A stretch of DNA of 64,000 nucleotides from Pseudodesulfovibrio alkaliphilus (GCF_009729555.1 NZ_WODC01000005.1:124001-188000); one strand, 5' to 3'; shown: positions 41,124-50,577, counted from the first letter of the stretch. Notes: generated from the letters alone by a model not told the origin. Numbers and translations: made by a program.

Positions 41124-42514
41124 TTTTCTCCCAGCTGGAATTCTTCATCTTTTTTGCCGTGGTCCTGGTCGGGCTCGGGCTTGTGCGCAGCAATCGGGCA
41201 GGGAAGCTCTGGCTTCTGGCGGCCAGCTACTACTTCTACGCCTACTGGGACTGGCGGTTTCTGTCTTTGATACTGCTTTCCACGGTCGTGGACTATTGCG
41301 TTGGGTTGGGGCTCAAAGGCGAGCATCGCACCCGACGCCGCAGGGCTTTGCTTGGCCTGAGTCTGAGCGTGAATCTCGGACTGCTCGGTTTTTTCAAGTA
41401 TTTCAACTTCTTTATCGACTCAGCCCGGCCGCTTGTCGAGGCGATGGGGCTGCACGCCGGGAGCCTGGACATACTCCTCCCGGTAGGTATTTCGTTCTAC
41501 ACCTTTCAGACCCTGAGCTACACCATCGACGTGTACCGCGGGAAGCTGGACGTGCATGAGGACTTTTTTGACTTTGCCCTTTTTGTTGCGTTCTTTCCCC
41601 AGTTGGTGGCTGGCCCCATAGTCCGGGCCGCGCATTTCCTGCCGCAACTTGCACGTCGCCAGCCGCTTACAGCTGCGAACTTCTATCTGGGTTTCCAGGT
41701 TTTTACCTACGGCCTGTTTAAGAAGGTGTTCGTGGCTGACCGCCTAGCCATGTATTCCGATCATGTGTTCGCCAACGCCGGGGCCTACGACTGTACCACC
41801 ACCTGGCTGGGTGCGCTGGCATACAGCATGCAGATATACTTTGATTTTTCCGGATATTCGGACATGGCCATCGGCGTGGCCTGCATCATGGGGTACTCGT
41901 TGGGAGAAAACTTCAACTTCCCCTATCTGGCCAAAAGCCCACGCGAATTTTGGCGCCGTTGGCACATCTCGCTGTCCACCTGGGTCAGGGACTACATTTA
42001 TATCCCCCTCGGCGGGAGCCGGGGCGGGAAATGGCGGACCTTCATCAACGGCATGACCGCAATGGTGCTCTGCGGGTTGTGGCACGGAGCGGCATGGACC
42101 TTTGTGGCCTGGGGGGCATTGCACGGGTTGGCCCTTGCCTTTGATCGTGTCGTCGCTACTGCCGTCGGGGACCGCAGGGTGCCGGGAGCCGGGCTTTTGG
42201 GCTGGGCGGCGACCATGTTTTTCGTGGTGCAGGGCTGGGTGTTGTTCCGGTCGGAGAGCTTCGAGCACGCGGCGCTGATGTTCCGCCAGATGTTCGTTCC
42301 GGTGCAGGGCGTGGCCTGGTATCATCCCATAGTCCCGTTCATGCTTGCGGGCATGGCCGTTGTCCACGCCATGAAAGCGGCCGGAGGGTGGGAGAGGGTT
42401 CTCCTCCCTGAGCGGGCGCGGTGGTTTTCACCGACACTTTTGTTCAGCCTGCTGTGGCTTTCGGTGGTGTTTCGTCCGACAGGGTTCAACCCGTTCATTT
42501 ATTTTCAGTTTTAG
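41120..42514 (+). CDS. MBOAT-family O-acyltransferase (AlgI-like)
   Basis: This 464-residue polytopic protein belongs to the membrane-bound O-acyltransferases. Typical features are IFFAVVLVGLGLV at the start, FKYFNFF, LPVGISFYTFQTLSYTIDVYRG, PREFWRRWHISLSTWVRDYIYIPLGG, and the catalytic-His region LCGLWHGAAWTFVAWGALHG. It hands acyl groups across the membrane to the SGNH partner. GTG 41120 overlaps the preceding stop by 4 bases. Confidence 0.93.
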   Translation: MIFSQLEFFIFFAVVLVGLGLVRSNRAGKLWLLAASYYFYAYWDWRFLSLILLSTVVDYCVGLGLKGEHRTRRRRALLGLSLSVNLGLLGFFKYFNFFIDSARPLVEAMGLHAGSLDILLPVGISFYTFQTLSYTIDVYRGKLDVHEDFFDFALFVAFFPQLVAGPIVRAAHFLPQLARRQPLTAANFYLGFQVFTYGLFKKVFVADRLAMYSDHVFANAGAYDCTTTWLGALAYSMQIYFDFSGYSDMAIGVACIMGYSLGENFNFPYLAKSPREFWRRWHISLSTWVRDYIYIPLGGSRGGKWRTFINGMTAMVLCGLWHGAAWTFVAWGALHGLALAFDRVVATAVGDRRVPGAGLLGWAATMFFVVQGWVLFRSESFEHAALMFRQMFVPVQGVAWYHPIVPFMLAGMAVVHAMKAAGGWERVLLPERARWFSPTLLFSLLWLSVVFRPTGFNPFIYFQF

Positions 42515-42525
42515 CAGCACCCCCC

Positions 42526-42783
42526 CTACGCGTCGCTCAACAACTTCTTGGCAATCTCCAGATCATAGAGGGCCAGGGGGTTTCTTCCTGTGCCCCGGGC
42601 CTTGAACATTTCGGCGGCCTGGAGGATGGCATCGTAGGGAACCCATTGGTGCTTTTCCCAGATGATGGGTTCTGCGGGGTTGTAAAGCCGGAACTCGATG
42701 GCACCATTGTTGTCGCGCACGTACATGCGCACCTCGGGATTCTGAAGGGAGGGGGTGTAGTAGTGGCCGCGTTCGTCCTTCAT
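42526..42783 (-). CDS. Small protein of unknown function next to YkgJ-type gene
   Basis: This 85-residue acidic protein has no signal or membrane segment. It includes VRMYVRDNNGAIEFRLYNP and ends AKKLLSDA. I do not recognise it. The ATG overlaps the YkgJ-type stop by 4 bases, so the two are translationally coupled. Confidence 0.6.
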   Translation of the reverse strand: MKDERGHYYTPSLQNPEVRMYVRDNNGAIEFRLYNPAEPIIWEKHQWVPYDAILQAAEMFKARGTGRNPLALYDLEIAKKLLSDA

Positions 42784-43448
42784 GCTGTTTCTCCCTTGTT
42801 GAAGTCCAGGCGGACGGAGCCGCCCACTTCGTAGACGTTGACGTTCATGCTGCGCAGCAGGGTCCGCAAGGGTCTGCCGAAAAGAAACTCGTTGATGTCA
42901 CGCGACATGTTGGCCCGTTCGGCCACCAGGCGGCGCATCTCCATGTCAAAGACCACCATTTCCTTGAGGGCGATTCCGGCGTCGTCGTTGCCCTGGCGCG
43001 CCGCCTTGACCGCATCCTCCACGGTCCGCGGAGCGCATTTGGCGTCGTGCTCGTCAACGAGTTCGAGCAGGGGGTGTCCGGCCGGGAGCAGGTCGGCGCG
43101 GGTCAGGCGCTCCTTGTCGTACATGGCGATGATGGCTGCGGTGTCGCGGCAGGAGAGCAGCTCGCATTCGATGGGCCGGGAATCGTATATGCCGCAGGCG
43201 TGCCCCTCCGGGCTGTAATAGAGGCAGGTCCAGGACGAATCGCGTCCCTTGAGCTTCAGGATCTCGCAGTCCAGGGGCTTGATGCTGTGGGTGGGCTGGT
43301 CGTAGGCGCGTTCCCCCGGCCGCAGGGTGACGATGTCTGCCAGAGGGATGGTGCCGTCCTGGATCAAGGGCAGATCCTGACGGTGAAGGGCGGGCCCGCC
43401 GTTGCGACAGCAGTCGCCGCAGCGCTTGCAAGAGTCGTGTGCGTTCAT
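42780..43448 (-). CDS. YkgJ-family cysteine-cluster (zinc/iron-chelating) protein
   Basis: The 222-residue protein starts with a cysteine cluster CKRCGDCCRNGGP (residues about 6-18). More cysteines follow at DCEIL, WTCLYY, HACGIYDSRPIECELLSCRD. This is the YkgJ/UPF0153 pattern of presumed Zn or Fe-S binding proteins of unknown reaction. The ATG at 43448 is the first codon that keeps the cluster; longer upstream sequence is low-complexity. It is transcribed away from the dsr operon, so the intergenic region may carry both promoters. Confidence 0.82.
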   Translation of the reverse strand: MNAHDSCKRCGDCCRNGGPALHRQDLPLIQDGTIPLADIVTLRPGERAYDQPTHSIKPLDCEILKLKGRDSSWTCLYYSPEGHACGIYDSRPIECELLSCRDTAAIIAMYDKERLTRADLLPAGHPLLELVDEHDAKCAPRTVEDAVKAARQGNDDAGIALKEMVVFDMEMRRLVAERANMSRDINEFLFGRPLRTLLRSMNVNVYEVGGSVRLDFNKGETA

Positions 43449-43949
43449 GGTGTCTGATCCGTGGGTTTTTGGGCAGCAGCCCCTTTTGGCGTTGTCTTGT
43501 CCGGGGTCGATTACAACTCGCGGGCGATTTGCGCAAGGGGAGAGGAAAGAGGGTTGGTGGCGAAAGCCGTGTCGGAACTTTGTGTTGCTCATGCCCTGCT
43601 TTTAAGGTATCGCTATAAGAGGTTGGCGGCCTGATTGCCGTCTGCGTGAAGATGCGTCAAATGGCGTTTCGCGGCGGGTGGAAGGGGCATCGCCCCATGG
43701 CGGGCAGGACGCCCGCGGGAAGAGGATTGGCAAGATGTTTTGGGGAATTACCGGTTGACAATAAACCGGTGCGTCCAGTACATTGTCATCCCTACATATA
43801 TTGTGAATAACGGCGCAAGTGCCGTATTCTGTGCTTTTCGCGCAAAGAAGCAAAGGCATCCGGGCTCTGGTTGATCGTCACGTTCGAAAGATGGCCCGGA
43901 TTACAATGGTTGATGGCAACATCTTAATCAAACAATGGAGGTTAAGGGA
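43449..43949. promoter_or_regulatory. dsr operon promoter region
   Basis: About 500 bases with no gene. Toward dsrA there is TTGACA (43755-43760) and, 18 bases on, TACATT (43779-43784). The -35 lies inside a 7-bp inverted repeat, ACCGGTT (43750-43756) and AACCGGT (43764-43770). Downstream, TTGTGAATAACGGCGCAA (43801-43818) has a perfect left half and a weak right half of the Rex-type TTGTGAA-n4-TTCACAA site, which would link dsr to NADH/NAD+ ratio. The leader to the ATG is about 165 bases. Small GC hairpins lie around 43680-43720. Confidence 0.4.
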
Positions 43950-45269
43950 ATGGCGAAACACAAAACTCCTCTGTTGGATCAGCTGGAAAGCGGCCCGTGG
44001 CCCAGCTTCGTATCCGACATCAAACAGGAGGCCGCAGCTCGCGCTAAGAACGAGAAGGGCGTTCAATACCAGGTGGCTGTTGATTGCCCCGACGATCTGC
44101 TCGGTGTTTTGGAGATGTCCTTCACCGATGGTGAGACCCACTGGAAGCACGGCGGCATCGTCGGCGTCTTCGGTTACGGCGGCGGCGTCATCGGCCGGTA
44201 CTGTGACCAGCCCCAGATGTTCCCTGGCGTGGCTCATTTCCACACCGTCCGTGTGGCTCAGCCCAACGGCAAGTGGTACTCCACCGAGTTCCTGCGCAGC
44301 CTCATGGACATTTGGGACCTGCGCGGCTCCGGTCTGACCAACCTGCACGGCGCCACTGGCGACATCGTTCTGCTCGGTACGTCCACTCCGCAGCTTGAGG
44401 AGATCTTCTGGGAGTTGACCCACAACCTGAACGTCGACCTCGGCGGCTCCGGCTCCAACCTGCGTACCCCCGCCTCCTGCATGGGCATGTCCCGCTGCCA
44501 GTACGCCTGTTACGACGCCCAGGAGCTGTGCTACAACCTGACCCAGGAATACCAGGACGAGCTGCATCGCCCGGCCTTCCCCTACAAGTTCAAGTTCAAG
44601 TTCGACGGCTGCCCCAATGGTTGCGTGGCCGCCATCGCCCGTTCCGACCTCGGTTTCCTCGGAACCTTCAAGGATCCCATCAAGATCAATCAGGAAGCCG
44701 TTGCCGCCTACGTCGGCGGTGAGATCGCCCCCAACGCCGGCGCCCACGCCGGACGCGACTGGGGCAAGTTCGACATCCAGAAGGAAGTCGTGGACCTGTG
44801 CCCGTCCAAGTGCATCAGCTACGAGGGCGGCAAGCTGATCATGGACCACAAGGAGTGCGTCCGCTGCATGCACTGCATCAACACCATGCCTCAGGCCCTG
44901 AGAATCGGTGATGATCGCGGCGTGTCCATCTTCTGCGGCGCCAAGGCTCCGATCCTCGACGGCCCCCAGATGGGCTCCCTGCTGGTGCCCTTCGTCGAAG
45001 TCAACAAGGACGACGACTACCAGGCCATCAAGGACATCGTCGAAGCCGTTTGGGACTGGTGGATGGAAGAGGGCAAGAACCGCGAGCGCATCGGTGAGAC
45101 CATGAAGCGCCTCGGTTTCGCCGCCCTGGCTGAAGCGGCCGGTGTGCCCATTGACGCCCGCCAGGTTCAGGAGCCCCGCCACAACCCCTACATCTTCTGG
45201 AAGGCTGAAGATGTCGAAGGTGGCTGGGAACGCGATCTCGCCGAATTCCGTAAACGCCACCAGCGCTAA
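43950..45269 (+). CDS. dsrA: Dissimilatory sulfite reductase alpha subunit
   Basis: This 439-residue subunit forms, with DsrB, the siroheme enzyme that reduces sulfite to DsrC trisulfide in sulfate respiration. The order is an N-terminal catalytic part with ETHWKHGGIVGVFGYGGGVIG, the cluster-ligand cysteines in CMGMSRCQYACYD and CPNGC, then an inserted ferredoxin domain (CPSKC, CVRCMHC). Codon and GC use are typical of highly expressed genes. ATG 43950 (MAKHK) is chosen by family fit; an upstream in-frame ATG at 43935 adds five residues. Confidence 0.99.
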   Translation: MAKHKTPLLDQLESGPWPSFVSDIKQEAAARAKNEKGVQYQVAVDCPDDLLGVLEMSFTDGETHWKHGGIVGVFGYGGGVIGRYCDQPQMFPGVAHFHTVRVAQPNGKWYSTEFLRSLMDIWDLRGSGLTNLHGATGDIVLLGTSTPQLEEIFWELTHNLNVDLGGSGSNLRTPASCMGMSRCQYACYDAQELCYNLTQEYQDELHRPAFPYKFKFKFDGCPNGCVAAIARSDLGFLGTFKDPIKINQEAVAAYVGGEIAPNAGAHAGRDWGKFDIQKEVVDLCPSKCISYEGGKLIMDHKECVRCMHCINTMPQALRIGDDRGVSIFCGAKAPILDGPQMGSLLVPFVEVNKDDDYQAIKDIVEAVWDWWMEEGKNRERIGETMKRLGFAALAEAAGVPIDARQVQEPRHNPYIFWKAEDVEGGWERDLAEFRKRHQR

Positions 45270-45287
45270 CCATTGGAGGAAAACAAC

Positions 45288-46433
45288 ATGGCTTTCATTT
45301 CTTCCGGATACAATCCCGACAAACCGATGGAAGGTCGGATCTCCGACATCGGACCTCGTCACTTTGGTGAGTTCCTGCCCCCGGTCATCGCGAAAAACTT
45401 CGGCAAGTGGGACTACCATGAGATCCTGGAGCCGGGTGTCCTGTGCCACACCGCCCTTTCCGGCGACAAGGCATACACCGTGCGCTGCGGATCGGCCCGC
45501 CTGATGACCGTCACCCATGTGCGCGAAATCTGCGATATCGCCGACAAGTACGCGGGCGGCCATCTGCGGTTCACCACCCGTAACAACATTGAGTTCATTG
45601 TCGAGGACAAGCAGGCCGCCCTGGACCTCAAGGCGTTCCTCAACAACCAGAAGTTCCCCGGCGGTTCCATGAAGTTCCCGGTGGGCGGCACCGGCGCCGG
45701 TGTCACCAACATCGTGCACACCCAGGGTTGGATCCACTGCCACACCCCGGCCACCGATGCCTCCGGCACCGTCAAGGCTACCATGGACGTTGTTTTCGAC
45801 GACTTCCAGAACATGAAGCTGCCGGCTCCTGTCCGCATCTCCATGGCCTGCTGCCTGAACATGTGCGGCGCGGTGCACTGCTCCGACATCGCCATCCTGG
45901 GCATCCACCGCAAGCCGCCCCTCATTGACCACGAGTACCTGGACAACCTGTGCGAAATCCCGCTGGCCGTGGCTTCCTGCCCCACCGGCGCGGTGCGCCC
46001 GTCCAAGGTCGAGCTCAACGGCAAGACCTACAAGACCGTGGCCATCAAGGAAGAGCGCTGCATGTTCTGCGGCAACTGCTACACCATGTGTCCCTCCCTG
46101 CCGCTTTCCGACGGCGAGGGCGACGGCATCGCCATCATGGTTGGCGGCAAGATCTCCAACCGCGTCACCAAGCCGGCCTTCTCCAAGGTCGTGGTGCCCT
46201 ACATCCCCAACGAGCCGCCGCGCTGGCCGACCATGACCAAGGTGATCAAGAAGATTCTCGACACCTATGCGGCCGACGCCAACAAGTACGAGCGTCTGGG
46301 CGACTGGGCCAACCGTATCGGCTGGGAGCGTTTCTTCGAGAAGTGCGAGCTGGAGTTCACCGCTCACCTCATCGACGACTTCCGCGATCCCGCCTACTAC
46401 ACTTGGCGCCAGACCACCCAGTTCAAGTGGTAG
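45288..46433 (+). CDS. dsrB: Dissimilatory sulfite reductase beta subunit
   Basis: This 381-residue partner of DsrA carries the active siroheme. It shows [29 protein letters not shown], the cluster cysteines in [11 protein letters not shown] and CPTGAV, and an inserted ferredoxin domain ([11 protein letters not shown]). Together the chains form an alpha2beta2 complex in the cytoplasm. TTGGAGG precedes ATG 45288, 18 bases after dsrA. Confidence 0.99.
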   Translation: MAFISSGYNPDKPMEGRISDIGPRHFGEFLPPVIAKNFGKWDYHEILEPGVLCHTALSGDKAYTVRCGSARLMTVTHVREICDIADKYAGGHLRFTTRNNIEFIVEDKQAALDLKAFLNNQKFPGGSMKFPVGGTGAGVTNIVHTQGWIHCHTPATDASGTVKATMDVVFDDFQNMKLPAPVRISMACCLNMCGAVHCSDIAILGIHRKPPLIDHEYLDNLCEIPLAVASCPTGAVRPSKVELNGKTYKTVAIKEERCMFCGNCYTMCPSLPLSDGEGDGIAIMVGGKISNRVTKPAFSKVVVPYIPNEPPRWPTMTKVIKKILDTYAADANKYERLGDWANRIGWERFFEKCELEFTAHLIDDFRDPAYYTWRQTTQFKW

Positions 46434-46449
46434 AATAAAAGAAGTGTCG

Positions 46450-46483
46450 GGGTACGGCGACTGGGCCGTACCCTGACTTTCTT
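46450..46483 (+). terminator. Hairpin between dsrB and dsrD (attenuator-like)
   Basis: GGGTACGGC (46450-46458) and GCCGTACCC (46465-46473) form a 9-bp stem with a 6-base loop. The following stretch is T-rich (tgactttctt). It may partly stop transcription or protect the dsrAB 3' end, which would separate dsrD levels from dsrAB. Confidence 0.55.
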
Positions 46484-46501
46484 AAACCAAAGGAGTCCGT
46501 C

Positions 46502-46750
46502 ATGGCACTCGATCCCGAATCCGCAAAGGCTGAAATCATCAAGTTTTGTGAAGAGAAATCTGCTAACAAGTCAAAATTCTACTTCAACGACTTCACCAAG
46601 CTGTTCCCCGACGAGAAGAGCCGTGACGTCAAGAAGCTGCTGACCCAGCTGGTTCAGGAAGAAAAGATGGTGTTCTGGTCCTCCGGTTCCACCACCATGT
46701 ACGGCCTGACCGGCGCGGGCAAGCAGGCTCATTCCGAGGGCGAAGACTAG
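46502..46750 (+). CDS. dsrD: DsrD, winged-helix protein of dissimilatory sulfite reduction
   Basis: The 82-residue protein is the conserved third gene of the dsr operon. DsrD is a small winged-helix protein known to stimulate DsrAB activity. Family features are FNDFTKLFPDEKSRDVKKLLTQLVQEEKMVFWSSG, where the basic and aromatic positions are kept. AAAGGAG precedes ATG 46502. Confidence 0.97.
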   Translation: MALDPESAKAEIIKFCEEKSANKSKFYFNDFTKLFPDEKSRDVKKLLTQLVQEEKMVFWSSGSTTMYGLTGAGKQAHSEGED

Positions 46751-46775
46751 ACTCCGGCCCGCTCCCGTCATCAAG

Positions 46776-46809
46776 GCCTTGCCCGTCACTTAAGGCGGGC
46801 AAGGCTTTT
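46776..46809 (+). terminator. Terminator between dsrD and the amidase gene
   Basis: GCCTTGCCCG (46776-46785) and CGGGCAAGGC (46796-46805) make a 10-bp stem with a 10-base loop and are followed by TTTT. Confidence 0.7.
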
Positions 46810-46841
46810 CTTGGTTTAACGTCAGCCGAAACGGCGGCCAC

Positions 46842-48266
46842 GTGCAGCAACAGATTCCACGACTCGTCCTGGCCGGACTTTCCGGCGGAACCGGCAAGAC
46901 CATTGTTTCGCTGGCTCTGGCTCGCGCTTTCAGCCGCCGAGGCCTTGCGGTGGCCCCCTTCAAGAAGGGGCCGGACTACATCGACGCCCGATGGCTGGCC
47001 ATCGCGGCCGGGCGGGACTGCTCCAATCTCGATCCGTTTTTTCATACCGAAGCGGTCTTGCGGTCCCTGTTTCTGCACAGAGCCCAGGGCGCTGATCTGA
47101 GTCTGGTGGAAGGCAACCGGGGCTTGTTTGACGGCAAGGACGCCAAGGGCTCCTGTTCCACGGCCGAGCTGGCGCGCAGACTCGCCGCGCCTGTAATCCT
47201 GACCATCGACTGTACCAAGATGACCCGGACCGTGGCCGCCATCGTCCAGGGTTGCGCTTCATTCGAGCCGGGGCTGAAACTTTCCGGGGTGGTTCTCAAC
47301 CGTACGGCCGGAGAGCGCCATCGGTCGGTGCTGCGGCGGAGCATCGAGGAATACACCGATATTCCGGTGCTGGGCATGCTCCCCAAGATCGCCGTCAATC
47401 CCATTCCCGAGCGGCATATGGGCCTGCTGTCGGATCAGGAGTTCGGCACGGGCGTGGACGACGGCAATGCCGCCCTCAATGCACTGGCCGAGACGGCAGA
47501 GCAGTGGCTTGATCTCGATGCCATCCTCGCCGCGGCGCACAGGGCGAGCCCCATGAAGTATGCCCCGGCGCCGCTCTTCAGTGGTGCTGCGCAGCCCCCG
47601 GCGGTCCGTATCGGCTATGTGCACGACGAGGCGTTTTGGTTCTACTACCCTGAAAACCTTGAGGCGTTGCGCCATGCCGGGGCCGAGCTGGTCCGTCTGT
47701 CCGTGCTTTCTGGCGAGCCGTGGCCGGATGTGGACGGCCTGTATCTGGGTGGCGGTTTTCCCGAGATGTTTGCGGAGCGCATCGCGGCCAATGGGCCTGT
47801 CCTGACGCACATCCGCGCCCTGTCCAGGGCGGGCCTGCCCATCTATGCCGAATGCGGGGGGTTCATGCTCTTGTGCCAAGCCCTTGAGTGCCGCAGTGCG
47901 GACGGCGCCATGGGCCGCTATGCCATGGCTGGGGTGTTCCCGGCGTCCACGACCTTGTGCGCGAGGCCGCAGGGGCTTGGCTACACCGAGGCTGTGGTGG
48001 AAGTCGCATCCCCGTTTTTCCGGGAAGGAGAGACGGTCCTTGGCCACGAATTTCATTATTCCCTGTGCCTGGCGGGACAAGGCTCCATGCCGACAACCCT
48101 GCGCATGAGGCGGGGCAGCGGCATCGGCCAAGGGGGCGACGGGCTGCTTTATGAAAACACGTTTGCAGGGTATACCCATATTCATGCCCTGGCCGTGCCA
48201 GAATGGGCGCCGCGATTTGTGGCGGCGGCTGCCCAGTGGCGCGGCTCCCGGGGGCCACGAGCCTGA
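46842..48266 (+). CDS. cobB: Cobyrinate a,c-diamide synthase family amidase (CobB/CbiA; DsrN-like candidate)
   Basis: The 474-residue protein has an N-terminal dethiobiotin-synthetase-like P-loop GGTGKT (15-20) and KKGPDYIDARW. Its C-terminal class I glutamine amidotransferase domain has the nucleophile in YAECGGFMLLCQ (Cys near 338). Family members amidate side-chain carboxylates of corrinoids using glutamine and ATP. In purple sulfur bacteria the homologue DsrN amidates siroheme for DsrAB, and the gene next to dsrABD could do the same here. Cobyrinate diamidation is the other option. GTG 46842 is weakly supported. Confidence 0.88.
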   Translation: MQQQIPRLVLAGLSGGTGKTIVSLALARAFSRRGLAVAPFKKGPDYIDARWLAIAAGRDCSNLDPFFHTEAVLRSLFLHRAQGADLSLVEGNRGLFDGKDAKGSCSTAELARRLAAPVILTIDCTKMTRTVAAIVQGCASFEPGLKLSGVVLNRTAGERHRSVLRRSIEEYTDIPVLGMLPKIAVNPIPERHMGLLSDQEFGTGVDDGNAALNALAETAEQWLDLDAILAAAHRASPMKYAPAPLFSGAAQPPAVRIGYVHDEAFWFYYPENLEALRHAGAELVRLSVLSGEPWPDVDGLYLGGGFPEMFAERIAANGPVLTHIRALSRAGLPIYAECGGFMLLCQALECRSADGAMGRYAMAGVFPASTTLCARPQGLGYTEAVVEVASPFFREGETVLGHEFHYSLCLAGQGSMPTTLRMRRGSGIGQGGDGLLYENTFAGYTHIHALAVPEWAPRFVAAAAQWRGSRGPRA

Positions 48267-48285
48267 ACCTAAACATGAGGTGATC

Positions 48286-50577
48286 GTGCAACGTCTTGTT
48301 CAATTGTATCGAAACGGCATGGTCCATGTGGGGCCAGAGGCCTCTGTGGCTGCCTCCTGGCGCCGCGTTGGGGCGTATGGCGTTGTCATCTTCGTGGTGG
48401 GCCTGATTTTTCGCATTAGCTTCGCCGACCGCTGGGACCACCCGGAGTTGTGGGTGGCGGGAGAGCGCATCCTGGCGACGCACGACGCCTATTTCTGGCT
48501 GGCCAAGGCCAAGGGCCTCGCCTCGGTGAGCGGATACCCGTCTGCCCAACTCGTCGCCTGGGTTCACGGGCTGACAGGAATCGGGCTTGGCGACATCGGC
48601 TTCTGGGCCCCGGCGGTGCTCGGCCCCCTGGTGGGCGTGGTCTGCCTTCTGTGGGGATGGCTCCTTGGCGGGGTCAACGCGGGAGTGCTGGCCGGGCTTG
48701 TCGGCTCCCTGACCCCGGGATTCTACTATCGTACCCAGCTTGGGTATTATGACACCGATCTGTTCACCCTGCTCATGCCCATGATGGTGGCCTGGATGCT
48801 CGCGTTTTGGGCGGGCAGGCTGATGCGTTCCGGGTGGCTGGTCGATTCGGCGGACGAGAGGGAACCCCCAGCAGCCGCCAGGGTTCTCTGGTTGGCCCTG
48901 GGATTTGGGCTGGTCAGCCGCTTTGCCGTCATCTGGCATGAAGACATCCAGCACATGGTCATTCTCTACTATTTGATGACCGTCGTGGTGCTGATGATCA
49001 ATTGCCGGCCGGGGTTGCGCACCCTGGCCATGCAGGGGTTGGCGGTGTTCGCTCTCGCGTCGTTTCCGGGCGGAGTATTCGGACAACTCAAACTATGGCC
49101 GATATCGGGGTTTCTGGTCTCTATTCCCGGAGTGTCCGCCTACTGGGCCGTCACTTTGTTTTCCGCAGCCATTGCCGCGGGTCTCGTGTTTTTCTGGAAG
49201 CCCCCGGCCGATGGCGCGGAGCGCAGACGCGACGCCCTCTGGGTCGCAGCCGTTGCTCTGGTCGCGGTGATTCTGTCCACCCACATGCTCAACACCTCGG
49301 TGGGAAACACTGCCCTTAAGCTTTTCTCATACCTGAGCGGGGCAGCCGGAATCGTTCAATCCGGCTCTGCCGCCGTTCCCATGGGGCCGGTCTATCCCTC
49401 GGTGCTGCAGAGCATCATCGAAGTCAGGCTTGAGCCCTTGTCCGAGGTGCTTGAGCGCGGAGTTTTCTTTTCCTGGCTTGGGTGGCTTGCGCTGCTTTCG
49501 TCGGTGGTCGTGGTGGCGTTGCGGCCGACGGCTGTATTTTTGCTGCCGCTTATTGCCTTGCAGTTGGCCAGCGTCAAGCTCGGCATCCGGTTTTCCATGT
49601 TTGGCGGTGCCGCGTTGTGCGTCATGCTCGGGGTGTGCCTGTACTGGCTGGCGGCCTTTGTCACGCGGCGGATGCGGCATGGCCAGTGGGCAGATCTGGG
49701 CCTTCAGGCCTCGCTTGGGGCTGCCTTGCTTTTTTACACCTTCGGGCAGTATTCGGCACTCCAGCTGACGCCGGTGCTCAGTCGCGCCCATGCCGAAGCA
49801 CTGGTTGAATTGGGGAGAAAGAGTGAGCCCGACGCCATGGTCTGGACCTGGTGGGACTGGGGCTATGCCACGCAGTATTACGCCCTGCTCGGTACGGTGG
49901 CAGATGGCGGCAAACACGCGGGGCGCGACCTGTACCCCCTGGGTTTCGCCATGTCCACGCATTCGCCCGAGCAGGCCAGCCGGATGATGCGTTTTGCGGC
50001 CCAATACCCGGACAGAAAAGTCCCCTACGGGCTGGATGCGGCCAGGGTCTGGGACACCATTCCCCGTGACCGCCTGGGCGCAGCCCTTGAGGAACAGCTG
50101 GGCCGTGAAGACCACCCCCCGGTGCCGCCGCAGTATTTCGTGGTCTCCTGGCACGACCTGACATTGGTCAAGTGGATCACCCATTTTGGCAACTGGAACC
50201 TGGAGACAGGAACCACCAGGGAGGCGGAGGTGAGCATCTTCCAGCCCGGAGAGCTCGGGTTCAACGTCGAGCGCGGCGCGGTCATGGATCGCCAGGGCGG
50301 TGGCGGGCTGGTGCGGGACCTCACTTTGCTGGACCGGGACGGTATCAATCGTCGGGCGTATCCTCTGAACGCCTTGTCCCCCCAGCTCCTGCCCAAGACC
50401 CATCATCTGGTCATCAACATGGTCAGCAAGCAGAGCGTGATCATGGATGGGACAGGTTTTCGGTCCACCATGACCCGGCTTATGACTGGCGACCCGGACG
50501 ATCCCGAGATCGCCCCGTATTTCAGGCTTGTCGTTGACGGGCTTCCTTTTGTGCGGATTTACCAAATGATTCAGTAA
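48286..50577 (+). CDS. STT3/PglB-type oligosaccharyltransferase
   Basis: The 763-residue protein has about 11-13 membrane segments in its first 510 residues, then a periplasmic domain. The catalytic signature WWDWG (522-526), a variant of WWDYG, marks the sequon-binding site. YYDTD in the first external loops fits the metal-binding acidic motif. The family transfers lipid-linked oligosaccharide to asparagine in N-x-S/T sequons; PglB activity is known in Desulfovibrio. GTG 48286 follows GAGGTGATC, an exact extended Shine-Dalgarno. An earlier ATG gives an unlikely soluble extension. Confidence 0.9.
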   Translation: MQRLVQLYRNGMVHVGPEASVAASWRRVGAYGVVIFVVGLIFRISFADRWDHPELWVAGERILATHDAYFWLAKAKGLASVSGYPSAQLVAWVHGLTGIGLGDIGFWAPAVLGPLVGVVCLLWGWLLGGVNAGVLAGLVGSLTPGFYYRTQLGYYDTDLFTLLMPMMVAWMLAFWAGRLMRSGWLVDSADEREPPAAARVLWLALGFGLVSRFAVIWHEDIQHMVILYYLMTVVVLMINCRPGLRTLAMQGLAVFALASFPGGVFGQLKLWPISGFLVSIPGVSAYWAVTLFSAAIAAGLVFFWKPPADGAERRRDALWVAAVALVAVILSTHMLNTSVGNTALKLFSYLSGAAGIVQSGSAAVPMGPVYPSVLQSIIEVRLEPLSEVLERGVFFSWLGWLALLSSVVVVALRPTAVFLLPLIALQLASVKLGIRFSMFGGAALCVMLGVCLYWLAAFVTRRMRHGQWADLGLQASLGAALLFYTFGQYSALQLTPVLSRAHAEALVELGRKSEPDAMVWTWWDWGYATQYYALLGTVADGGKHAGRDLYPLGFAMSTHSPEQASRMMRFAAQYPDRKVPYGLDAARVWDTIPRDRLGAALEEQLGREDHPPVPPQYFVVSWHDLTLVKWITHFGNWNLETGTTREAEVSIFQPGELGFNVERGAVMDRQGGGGLVRDLTLLDRDGINRRAYPLNALSPQLLPKTHHLVINMVSKQSVIMDGTGFRSTMTRLMTGDPDDPEIAPYFRLVVDGLPFVRIYQMIQ

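Noticed and set aside
43878..46367. Very long minus-strand open frame opposite dsrAB
   Set aside because: It mirrors the strongly GC-biased codons of dsrA and dsrB and has no recognisable family features. It is a shadow of those genes.
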